Of a stretch of 58,894 nucleotides of DNA, positions 43,446 through 53,723 are shown piece after piece. Origin of the DNA: Gymnopus androsaceus JB14. Taxonomy: Eukaryota; Basidiomycota; Agaricomycetes; Agaricales; Omphalotaceae. Below the pieces are notes generated by a model. It worked only from the letters and a program-made list of their open reading frames with translations, searched no databases and had not been told where the DNA came from. The position numbers and the translations under genes are program-made. The stretch lies in assembly GCA_009733575.1 (NCBI GenBank), contig ML769767.1:1-58894 (forward strand), given 5' to 3'. Position 1 is the first letter of the stretch. Each line of letters starts with the position of its first letter.

Positions 43446-45460
43446 CAAAACCCCATGATGTATTTGCAGTTGCCATTGACATGGAGAGAATGGGGGGAAA
43501 GTGTATCGAGAACCCAGGAGGAGAATCCAGAGACCTTGGGATCCCCAGGGTTATTCCAACCCGCTTCCCTTGGAACAGTACATGAGGAAGATGGGGACAG
43601 CCTCTATATGAACAAGGGGGAGGATCACACAGCCCACCCACCAAGAGCTCCACGATCTGTAGAAGAGTCACAAAGGGAAAACCCAATTCCTGAACTGGAG
43701 CAGAATGCAAGTGCTCCTCAGGTTTTTTGAATGATGCAGGAGCTACCACAACCAGAACACACAAGGTCTGAGCCAGACATGGGACAAAGCTCATGGCCAC
43801 AACATCAGAGGGTAAGGGAAGGACAGGCAACGTGGCATATCCAAGATAGCCTGCCCCATACTTCCAGACAGGTTCTACAGAAACCAGGAGGGAATGTGGG
43901 AGGAGGACCTTGAAGGGAGAGGTAGGAACCAAATTATCAAAAGCCTTTTTGGATCCAGGCATAATAGGAAGAAAGGATCAAGAAGAAGGAGGGATAAGGG
44001 GAAATCAGACCCACACCGAGTGGCTGCCATACTCAATCCCCACACAACCCGCATTCCAGCCTTCTACCCAACCCCCACAAAACCCTGTGCCACCCACCAT
44101 CCCCCCTAACACTCAAGGAGGGCTCCCCCCAGTTAGCCCTCAAGGGCCAGCAAACATACTGTATATGTACAGGCCTCCCACTCTCCCTCCTGCATCATTC
44201 ATACCAGCTCCAAATCAACTGAATTGGAATTGGAACTATGCGGGTGCACAAGGACAAAGTGCTACTATGGGAGGAGGACCTCCCAATCCAGGCGGACCAG
44301 ATGGGAGGGGGAGGGCTACTGGGAGGACCCCCAGGCGGTCCACCAGGGGGACCTTATGATGGCCTGCCACCTGGACCACCCCCACGCCCAACGGGCTATC
44401 CACAGTGGTGGGATGGAATTTGTTGGATGGCAATTCCAGGGCCCCAGGGTGAACAAGGCGAACAGAGACCACCCGGAAGGGAGAATGGGGACTTTGAGCA
44501 GAAGGATAGGATCAATGCAGAATCAAAAATTGATGTCAGGAAACCTGACAACTTCATGGGAAAAGATCGTCAACTCTTCCACCCATGGATATCACAGATC
44601 CTACAAGTATTCGCAGCAAAACCCACAATCCACAAGGAGGACTCAACTAACGTGGCTTATGCAGTCAGTTTTCTGAGAGATGTGGCCGCAATCTATTATC
44701 AGAATCTCCTGGACAGAGAGATTATGAATGGAGTGCAGAACACTGCTCTCCATGTGTGGGATGACTTTGTGCAAGTCTTTGGTGAGATATTCGGCCTTCT
44801 GAATGAGAAAATGGATGCACAACCTGAACTCTCCTGGATATCCCAGCAACCCTACAAATCCTTTGCCAATTTCATCATTTGATTTGAGGAATATGCCTTC
44901 CAAACAGGGTACAACGATGATGCCCTGATACACAACCTGTTGACTGCAGTACATGAGTGGCTGGTGCTTTCCATTGCAAGTCAACCCAATCCACCCGATA
45001 CGTATGTTGGATGGACAAGGAGGATGATGCAACTTGACAGATTGGTAAGAGGATACCGAGAGGGGCTTCCTTGTCATTCCTCTGGAGCGACTTGAGTCGA
45101 ACACCAGATCACATACCAACCTTTACCCGCAATCCCATATGCCCAGGTTGTTCCGGTTCAACCCCAATATCAGCCTGTGGCATGCATCAAAGCCAATCCT
45201 AGAACCACACTGCAGACAACAGCAGTACAGGCATGGAATTGGAGAAATCGACAAAGAGGAGCAGCTGCCTGGGAAGGAAACCCAGGTAACTCGCCCAACA
45301 ATCACCCTCAAGCACATGTAGAAGAGGTTACCAACACATTGGGCCATGGACATGGACACTCTTCTTCAACCAAACACATTTGTGCTTGTCATGATGGGGA
45401 GAGACATTTGGGAGCTTTGGCATTCCCAATCCACCCACTTCTTACTACTAGTCTTTGACT

Positions 45461-46121
45461 AGTCCACCCACACACATATTTGATCACGGATCTCACCTGC
45501 CTTTCATACTAAAGGCCACAAAGCTACTTCCAGTACCTTCCCCTAAAACCGTTGACCCCGGTCTTACACTGCTGAACGGATACTGAGTCTCCCACTACAA
45601 CCTCTTCCTCTTCTTCTCACTTTACCTCTTGCTCTTATTACCCCTCTGCCTCAACTGCGACCTCATCCCTAGCCTTGGCCTCTGACACAAGCACCCGCAT
45701 TAGCTCTTGCATCTCCTTCAGCCTTTCTTTTGCACCTGTATAGCCCCAAAGAGCCCTTGTACACAAGGCTGGTACCATTCCAACATTGCTATGTAGACAA
45801 GGTGTTAAGAGTAATTTACCCTCAAGCCATTATATATTGATACACTTATAATATATTTAGCAGGGGGTGACCCTACCTTACCTCTGATACCATCATTGGT
45901 ATCATGTGACTTTCCAATGGGCCCAAGAATGGTCAGGAAACTTACACAACATAAAATACCAAGAAAATATATTATTATGAAATGTAAGGTAGATAGCTAT
46001 TGTAGCACTACGCAGTAGGTATAGACAGCAAGGAATACACAATATACATGAGCATTGACATCAAGTTTGTGAGATATGTTGCAACGTAACAAGAGTAACA
46101 TGAATGAACAGCAAAGGTCTA
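45461..46121. other. Intergenic, one primer-binding-site-like motif
   Basis: No gene is seen. On the minus strand the word TGGTATCAGAG (45882-45892) equals the start of the copia primer-binding site for initiator tRNA-Met, so an old copia LTR may end here, but no paired LTR is found. Confidence 0.4.
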
Positions 46122-47936
46122 CTAGTCAGAGGAGTCAGCGTCATCGTCATCCTCCTCATCATCACCATACTCATTATCACTCTCTTCTTCCTCATCATCA
46201 TCCACCACAAAGTCCTTGAGCTTCTTCTTCATCGCTACCTTATCCTTTGACTTTCGCACCACCTTCTTAGCTGACTTCTTTGACTTCTTCTGACTAACGA
46301 CCTCCTTGCTACCTTTCAACCTAGCCTTTTTTGAACGTGATGCACTGCTGGGGTCTTCAGTGGTCTTTTGCTTCCTTGAGGTACTGGCTGCAGATGGTTT
46401 TGATTGCTTTCTGGGTGGAGCGACAGGTCCACTGTTGTCGCTATCTTCATCTCCAGAGCTGTTGCCATCAGCAACTCTCTTTCGCTTTACCCCTTTGTCA
46501 GCCCGTGACTTTTGAGGTTTTGTGTTCAACTCTCCCTCCTGCCCGAGCTTTTTGATAGAAGACTGATGTTGGTCCTTCATCATCTTGTACCAGTGGCAGC
46601 CACCAGACGACCAGAGCTGATAGAGCTTCTTGGCCTGCTCGGCGTTCAACTTGTTCAGTTGGGTGTGAGGAATGTCATCAGGCCATCCGCTGAGGTCCAC
46701 GCCATGTGGTGCAACAATCAAACAACCATATGAGGTGTAGCTCATAGCCAGGTTGACTACTCCAGTAATCTCACCTTTTATGGATAAAGGTCAGGTTAGG
46801 ATAGTAGAGTTGTAGGCCATAAAGACTTATGAAGGCCTTGAGCTACCATCTTCACAATCTCTGACACCATCTTGTTGTGATACAGCTGACGTGACCCCAC
46901 TGCATAACGTTCAGCTAGCTGTTCATTGCAAAGGAATGAGCAGCAATGTACATACATTTTTCTTATGTGCAACAGTAGTCCTGAAACAGGTACGTGAACT
47001 CCTGTACGCCAACGTTGAACGTGTTCCACAAGAAATCATCAACTGGACCACGGCCAAAGTACCCAGACTGTATACTTGATTCGAAGGTGCCACAAGCAAC
47101 AACTCTGAAGCAAACTGCATCTGTAGCTTTGGCTATGAAGTTTGCCTAAATAAAATAAAGTAAACGCAATGAAGTCATGGATGTGGATAGCCTTACTTCC
47201 TGCTGAAAACCATCTATCTTCCCTGCAATAAACTTTGCCGCTGCACGCTTGCTAACCCTAGTAGCAGTGACCTGCGTATCAGCTTTTTCTTCATCATACT
47301 TATCCCGCAGCTCTGCCATAGCCTCCTTGTTGTTCTGAATGCCCATGAGGTCCTCGTCTTCCTTGACCATGGCGTGGATGTCCTTCATGGCATACCTTGC
47401 ACCAGCTGGGCGACCTGTATCAGTTGCGTAAGCTTCATGTAAAAGTAGATATTAAAAGCCATTACCGTCATTCAGCTCCTTAGCTTTGAAATGAACAAGG
47501 ATGTTGTAGTCGCTGGCAGCCTTCTTTGGTTTCAGATATGATGCCTGAGAAACTAGCTTTTTGACATGGGCAGAAGTGATGTTGTTTTCTGTGGCGACCT
47601 TCTCCAACAATGCCTCTTGGTTACCTAAAAGCTTCCCAACATTGTCTGAAAGCTTGAGAAAGCGCTCTCCAGCTGCTTGTCAAGCAAGCTTCAGCTCTTC
47701 TGCTCCCATCTCAGACCTCTTCTTCTTTCTGGCAGGAGCTACAGTGGAGGAACCAGCATCCTGAGACTCAGAGGTTTGAGCAGTGGAGGCAGGCTGAGCT
47801 GGATGAGCTGAACCAGTGGGTGTAGCACGGTCCTGGGAGGGAGGGCTGAGAACCAGACGTTGGCTGCACCAGATGAGCTGAGCCAGTGGCCACCATGATG
47901 CAATCTTCATTCAAAAATTCCGCCATTGAGCTGGAA
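46122..47936 (-). CDS. Hypothetical basic/acidic protein of an expanded Agaricomycete type (possibly degraded)
   Basis: The frames on the minus strand assemble in order. First is an N-terminal part with ARKKKRSEMGAEELKLA and, after a TGA at 47680-47682, QAAGERFLKLSDNVGKLL, then SDYNILVHFKAKELND. Next comes DTGRPAGARYAMKDIHAM plus a charged helix ending KIDGFQQE, then a middle part with FGRGPVDDFLWNTFNVGVQEF, and finally the last exon (46122-46745) with GWPDDIPHTQLNKLN. The C-terminus is very Lys-rich and then ends in an Asp/Glu run (DDDEEEESDNEYGDDEEDDDD). The tail suggests a nuclear chromatin- or nucleic-acid-binding protein. I recognise the GWP...P block from multi-copy mushroom proteins but know no function. 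Stops and a likely frameshift near 47830 suggest decay. Confidence 0.5.
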
Positions 47937-48498
47937 GAAGGTGCGTATGAGGGTTTAGTTTTGGGGGGACCTGCTGCAGACTCTAAATTAGAGGGGAAAA
48001 ATGGAAGAAGTCAGAGAGGCAAGGTTCACCAAACAAGCAGGAGCATGTACAAATGATTTGAGCAACTTTTGCAGATGGAGGCAGTCAACCTTGGTGATTA
48101 GACTCATTCAACGCAAATGCGTCAATGGGATTAACAACAACTGGGGCCATGAATGAGATGCTCATGGAAAGTAAAAGCCTTGAGTGTTGCGCCGAGTAAC
48201 TAACCAGTAAACAAAAATTTCGAAATTTGACTGAGCTCTTGTGACCACAGGTGATACCCGCAAAGCTTGTTGTACGTATTATCTGCCTTTCACTCGAATG
48301 GCCACCATCTCTGCTGCTAGCTGTGTTATTGTTGTTGCTGCTATCACCCATCACATCGCAGTTGAAGAAAAGAATGGTTGGAGTTAAAGGTATGTTGAAT
48401 CACATTCCGTCAACATTCCATCTTCCCACAACATATAATCTATGATCTAATCTGCTATTCTTACAAGAACGGTCTTCTCCCTCTTCCACTTGCCCCAG
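47937..48498. other. Divergent intergenic region, possible first exons
   Basis: The two flanking loci point away from each other. A minus-strand frame starting near 48354 (MMGDSSNNNNTASSRDGG) could be the first exon of the left gene. A first exon for the right gene should also lie here but cannot be placed. Confidence 0.35.
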
Positions 48499-49334
48499 GC
48501 AGCAACTTACTCAAGAAGCAAGGGCAGCTTGTCTTGCTGCTATTGAGGAAGGCCTCAGAGTCTCTGATGAAGGCCATCAAGCTCGCAAGCTGTTGGCTCT
48601 TGACATTGCTGAAAGTGCACTTGGTGAGCTTTGTATTTCATTTAATATGTGGCAGCAATTCATATTTTTGCAACGTTAGAACTACGTCGCATGGAGCAGA
48701 TTCATGCTCAAGTTCAAGATGACCTGGATGTGGCTGAGAGTGACCTCACTGACAAGTATGAAGATGTCACTCAGAAATTTGGTAAATATCTCGTGCTGCA
48801 GCAGTCTTCTCAAAGCTCAGATAAACCCCTACAGCTGCCCTTCAGGCCAGCTTCACACCTCCCAGCACACCCAGTCGTCCCCAAAAGGCTGCAAGATCTG
48901 TTGGAACGCCCTCGCATGCGCATGTGACAAGCAAACAAGCTCAAATGTCTGCCCAGGCCAGCAGCAGCATGCCTCTGCCAATCACTCCTGGAGGCCGTAT
49001 AGTCCTTTCCGAATACAAATTGTCCCCCACTGGAGTCAAACTAGGGCTCTCTCAGCTTGACCCAGGCTACTATGTCGTGTACCATGGTCGAGGTGGGGCA
49101 CAGGGCCTATTCAGTAGCTGGGACGACATGTCAGATGAGCAAGGAGCCAGAGGCATTCTCCAGGGCTACCACCACTGTCTTTTCAAGAATTTTTCTGACT
49201 ACGCTACAGCTCAAATGTCCTACAACAAGATGGAGCAATCAGGTGTATTAGAGCTGGTCAAATCTGACCCCCAGCACGAAGAGGTTTTTATTGTCACCAA
49301 GGGCACCCAGCCAGGGGTGTATTCAAAGCGGTGA
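48499..49334 (+). CDS. Coiled-coil protein with C-terminal viroplasmin/RNase H1-N-like domain
   Basis: Three exons join in phase: 48499-48623, 48680-48781 and 48835-49334. The first two encode a helical, Ala/Glu-rich stretch (QLTQEARAACLAAIEEGL, LELRRMEQIHAQVQDDLD), likely a coiled coil. A Ser/Pro/Gln linker follows (TPPSTPSRPQKAA). The last ~100 residues contain DPGYYVVYHGRGGAQGLFSS and YHHCLFKNFSDYATAQMSY. That is the pattern of the small N-terminal RNase H1 / caulimovirus viroplasmin fold (YYVVYxG...Gxxxx-W, then KxFxxYxxA), which binds RNA-DNA hybrids or duplex RNA. No RNase H catalytic domain is attached. The start codon and first exon are not identified. It is divergent from the neighbouring acidic-tail gene; the pair may be a unit. 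Confidence 0.65.
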
Positions 49335-49689
49335 GCAGCCCATTTCCTCAAACGGATGCCCGGCGTGCATTTCATCTATTCATTACTTAGGCTTGGGCTG
49401 ATGTCTGAGGGGCTGGGATGGTGAGGAGGGGAGGTGATGTTAGTCAGTGGGACCGTTAAGGCTTCAGAAGTGTTGTTTAATGAGTGGGACACAAACGGAT
49501 ATACTGCTAGGCTTCGTCGCAACGGCCCTTGCACGTAATCTTGAAAAGGTTTGCTCAATATCTTGGACATTTAATCTGCTTTAGTGAACCCTGAATGCAA
49601 TCTCAAAAAATATACATATTCACATTGAAATAAAGTTACTTGTAGCAAGGATATACCGAAATAGTAAGTCAGTTATACTGAAGTAGCTC
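49335..49689. other. 3' flank, no gene seen
   Basis: No coding or repeat feature is recognised. Confidence 0.4.
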
Positions 49690-50481
49690 CATCCCTGTTT
49701 CCCAAAGTTTAGCCTGATAATCCATCAACGCCTTCTTCTCCTTTATACTGTTATATCCATGCTATCATCACCGATCATTTCCGACACTTACCGCCGATTT
49801 CCGATCATTTGCCATTGATCAATCAACCTTTCGATGTAACTACTGTTATATCCCTACAATCATCACCGCTCGTTGCCGACGTCCGACACTCGCTGCCGAT
49901 GTTCGACACTTGCCGCCGATTTCCGATCAATCGCCATCGATCGATTGACATATCGATCTGATAGCTGCCCTTTACCTTCGGAAACATCCCTATCATGTTT
50001 GGACACACTTTCCGATACTTATTGTTTTATTCCTCTTATATTCTTTTGTCTTTCTTACTGAATTACTTTATTGTTATACTTACTGAATACACTCCCAGAT
50101 ATATATTACTTATTGTTCTTTACATTTATCCGTTTATCCGAACTGACTAGTATTTAAGTAGTATACCATGTATCGTAACTTTAGTTCGAAAATCAACTTA
50201 GCCTAGCTGATCTTCTCTATTCGTATTTCCGACATCTCCGCCGATCAATCGATCGACATTGCGATCGACTTGCAGCTGTGCGTTCGCTCCGCTCCGCCCT
50301 TCTTCCACTCCTTCCCTCTGGGACACATTACAGTGTGTTAAGGGTGTTGCTAATAGCTTCGCCAAGTCCCGTTACCTCAAAGGTCCAACCCAGGTCATCG
50401 ATCGATCGACATCGGTCGATTCCCACGATTGATTTGCGATCGATTTCCCGCCGCTTCGATCTGGGCTGCACGGGCTTAACA
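49690..50481 (+). mobile_element. Gypsy-type LTR, second family member (probably solo)
   Basis: The right end GGGCTTAACA and the preceding GGGACACATTACAGTGTGTT block match the LTR at 6706-8221, as does GTATTTAAGTAGTATACC (50152) followed by AAAATCAACTTAG. The interior has diverged tandem CCGATTTCCGATCAT words (49768-49945) and repeats of ATCGATCGA. The left edge is not fixed. Confidence 0.55.
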
Positions 50482-50591
50482 TTTACACGCATGTTCTAGA
50501 AAATCTTTGTCCGACATATTCCTGTTACTATACCATCGGGCAAGACCAGCAGAAGTAAAAAAAGCTATAGAGGAGTGGCGTTCATGAGGCG

Positions 50592-51000
50592 CTATAGGCG
50601 TGTTTCCGTGGGTGACACATGCAGAGGTAACATATATGCTGCAGCCTGGAGGAAACTGAGTAACGACGCCAAGGGACTAGGCAATAAAGTGACTGCTTTG
50701 GGTGTAATCAAAATCCCCACTACAGTACACAGCGCATAGTGCAAACAAAATATTGTAAAAATCCTCGTGGTTTTCAGTGGCTGCTTTGTGTAGGTTGAAA
50801 TGGCATGCAGCGTAGCAGCAGCCATCAAACATCTGACAAACTCCAGGGTTGTTGGCCAAAATACTCTTGAGGAGGTTTGAAAGGAGCTGGTGGATCTTTG
50901 GGAAGTAAGCCTGCAAGCCAGCTACGGCCAGTTAACAAACCAGCAAGGAATAGACAAAGGTGACATACCATCAACAAATGCTTCCAAAATATCAGTGCTA
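50592..51000 (-). pseudogene. TET/JBP-like 2-oxoglutarate dioxygenase fragment
   Basis: On the minus strand a short exon (about 50969-51000) is followed by an intron (GTATGTCACC...TTGCAG) and a longer exon from 50910. It reads FPKIHQLLSNLL, then CHFNLHKAATENHEDFYN, ALCAVYCSGDFDYTQSSHFI. After a TAG at 50677-50679, which probably replaces Trp, it goes on SLGVVTQFPPGCSIYVTSA and CVTHGNTPIAPHERHS. This is the C-terminal pattern of the large mushroom TET/JBP-like family: H-x-D (HED), GDFD, FPPGxxxxxxSA, the distal His before N-T-P-I, and an Arg. Such enzymes oxidise 5-methylcytosine with Fe(II) and 2-oxoglutarate. The N-terminal half is missing. Confidence 0.65.
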
Positions 51001-52404
51001 AAAGTTATCGGGATCTTTTGCAAAACGGCCCATGACACTTATCGTGATTTTTTGTATTAAGCTGGCAGAATCAGCTGCTGGAGTTGCCCATTTTTGCAGG
51101 CGCACGTCTTCCCTAGTATCACAAAGAAGTTCAAACTCTCCTAAAAACGAGTATTCAACAACTTGGTCCCAGGTGATTGTTTGATGAGGAGGATGGAGAG
51201 CAGCGGCAGCTTCATTGTAGGTGTTGATAGCAGCTTGAATCAATTTTAACCTAGTCTTCATAGCAGTTGCAATGTGCTTTTGAAGCTTATACCCTGCGTA
51301 GATAGACATCAGTAACCATTCTGACAACCATGGCAATGCTGTAAAGTCTTTTAAAAAAACACTGATAAGACTTTGTAGAGCTTTTGTAAAGAGCTACAAT
51401 AACTTCTGGAGCCCCGGGAATATGGCCGGGCAGCTGTTAAAATCCGGCCTGGCACCCAGGGCGCTTATTTGGCAGCCCACGGCACCTTCGGCACCCTCCC
51501 AAAATGGCAGAGTACCATCAAATACTGTTTATCCATAAGGTTTTAAAAAGATTGTGATAAGGTGATACACCTAGCCTGATGCCCGCCCACTGGCACCTAT
51601 AGCATATTGCGCTCATCGGCGCTTATTTTGGAAAAAATGTTGGTGATTAGGCTTGATAAATACTGAAAAAATCATGAAAAATACTGAAAATATTCAGGCA
51701 GCGGGAATGCACCCTGTATCGACTTTAGTTTTTGTCACATGATTTAGGACTTGATTTTAGCGCCCACAGGGGCTTATTTTGCGGAAAAATCAAAAATTTA
51801 GGCCTCATAAATCCCGGAAAAATCCTGGAAAAATTGGAAAAAATGTGGAAAATATTCAGGGATGTATCACAATCACATGACCTTGCAAATTCTGCAAAAA
51901 GGCACCCAATAGTAGATAATAATCACAAAAAATCAGAAATTTCTCATAAAAGAGCAGCAGGGGTAGGGATATACACCATACCATATATGGTTATAATGAC
52001 ATTGTATAAATACGATTAGAGTGGCACTGTTAAATGTGGTCATAGTGGCACTATATTTACAGTGGCACCAGGATGCAGTGGCACTTTGAAATATGGTCAT
52101 GGTGGCACTGTATCAATATGGTTAGAGTGGCATCATATTTACAGTGGCACCCATATGACTACAGTGGCACTATAAAATATGGTCATGGTGGCACTGTGTG
52201 AATATGGTTAGAGTGGCACTATATTTATAGTGGCACCAGTATAAATACAGGGGCACTAGAAAATATGGTCACAGTGGCACTGTATGAATATGGTTAGGGT
52301 GGCACTATATTTACAGTTTCACCTTATAAATATGGTTACAGTGGCACTGTGTAAATATTCTTACAGTAGCACCATATGAATATTGTTAATGGTACCACCA
52401 TATA

Positions 52405-52677
52405 CAGTGATGGAAAAATCAAACCTGCACCCCCGATTTGGAAGCTGCATATGTCACTGGCACTAAGCTTTTTTGTACTGTTTTGTACCGCTTTTTGTGG
52501 CAATACTGTAGTATCATAACTATGTACTGTACTTTATGCTATTCCTGGTGTGAATACAGGCCATATTCACCTGAAATTTACTAATTTTGACATGAGGAGG
52601 ACTTTTTCTGTGTGATAAGTGCCAGTGATGTATGCGCTTTCCAAATTGGGGGTACGAGTTTGATTTTGTTGTCACTG
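52405..52677. mobile_element. 273 bp TA-flanked MITE, left arm of the palindrome
   Basis: Ends CAGTGATGGAAAAATCAAAC and the inverse of CAGTGACAACAAAATCAAAC. TA flanks both sides. Inner arms match further: CACCCCCGATTTGGAAGC and its inverse. Confidence 0.82.
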
Positions 52678-53452
52678 TAAATATGGTTGAAACATCACCA
52701 TATAATGTAAATACAGTTATGGTACTGCCATGTAAATACGGTTATAGAACAGCCAATAGGGATCTGCACTGTATTTTTCCGAAATCCATGAACAGTTGGT
52801 TGTAATAGTACAAGAGTACCCAGTCCTGATGATACTATGTATATACTCACACTGAGTTATCAGTACTACTCCAATGCAGCTGTATCATTCTAGTCATAAC
52901 AGTACCATAACATGTCAAAGTAGGGCTGCAATTAACCAAAGTCATATCATGCTTCTGTACCAGTATATCACAGTACCTTAGCTGCCAATGTACTTGTATA
53001 TCCCAACTTGTAACTCAGAAAGGTAACTCATGTGATGGAGTTACCTTTCTGAGTTACAAGTACATTGACAGTACACTTGCATTGATATTGTAGTACTGTA
53101 ACTGTCATACTCAGACATATAGCCATACTCTATGTTAGTGAATATACTGGTTAGTTTTGTCCATGGTACTGAGCTATACTCTACTCATAGTCAATACATG
53201 ATTAAATAGTTGGTCAAAAGCAGTAATGATACTGTAATCTTGCTGTATGAGGTAATCCTTGATGTATGAGATACTGGTACAGTAACATATAAATATGGCT
53301 GAAAAAAGTGTCTAGGTACCTGTATAACTGTAACTGTAATCCATATCATACAGTTATAGTGTGGATCCCTAGTGGCTGTTCCATAACCATATTTACATGG
53401 CAGTACCATAACTGTATTTATAATTTATATGGTGATGTTTCAACCATATTTA

Positions 53453-53723
53453 CAGTGACAGCAAAATCAAACCCGCACCCCTGATTTGGAAACCGCATAT
53501 GTCACTGGCACCTACCACAGAAAAAGTCCTCCTCATGTCAAAGTTTGTAAATTTCAGGTGAATATGGCCTGTATTCACACTAGGAATCACATAAAGTATA
53601 GTACATAGTTGTAATACTACAGTATTGCGAAAAAAAGCGGTACAAAACAGTACAAAAAAATCTAGTGCCAGTGACATATGCAGCTTCCAAATCGGAGGTG
53701 CAGGTTTGATTTTTCCATCACTG
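53453..53723. mobile_element. 271 bp TA-flanked MITE, right arm of the palindrome
   Basis: This is the mirror copy of 52405-52677, ends CAGTGACAGCAAAATCAAAC and the inverse of CAGTGATGGAAAAATCAAAC. Its presence at the mirrored position shows that it was already in the sequence when the palindrome formed. Confidence 0.82.

Larger units (their letters stand above)
40226..45460 (+). pseudogene. Gypsy-type Gag, split by an LTR element and many stops
   Basis: Joining 40226-40439 to 43451 onward restores a frame that reads TLPSKGAQN then PMMYLQLPLTWREWG, so one reading frame was interrupted by the 3.0 kb LTR element. Downstream lies a Pro/Gly-rich stretch and then a Retrotrans_gag core (44530-44990): RKPDNFMGKDRQLFHPWISQ, TYAV-like NVAYAVSFLRD, WDDFVQVFGEIFG and FEEYAFQTGYND. 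Frame changes near 43910 and 44240 and TGA codons at 43728, 44880 and 45093 break it. No protease, RT or integrase follows, so pol is lost or lies outside. Confidence 0.72.

Noticed and set aside
43339..43962. 207-codon frame on the minus strand
   Set aside because: It crosses the border of the 3' LTR and the old gag region and is the antisense of gag; no domain.
45882..45892. Copia primer-binding site as proof of an LTR element
   Set aside because: Only 11 bases match and no paired LTR, gag or pol is found next to it; kept as a note only.
46306..46733. Plus-strand hydrophobic frames of 69-74 codons
   Set aside because: They are antisense of the Lys/Asp/Glu-rich tail exon on the minus strand.
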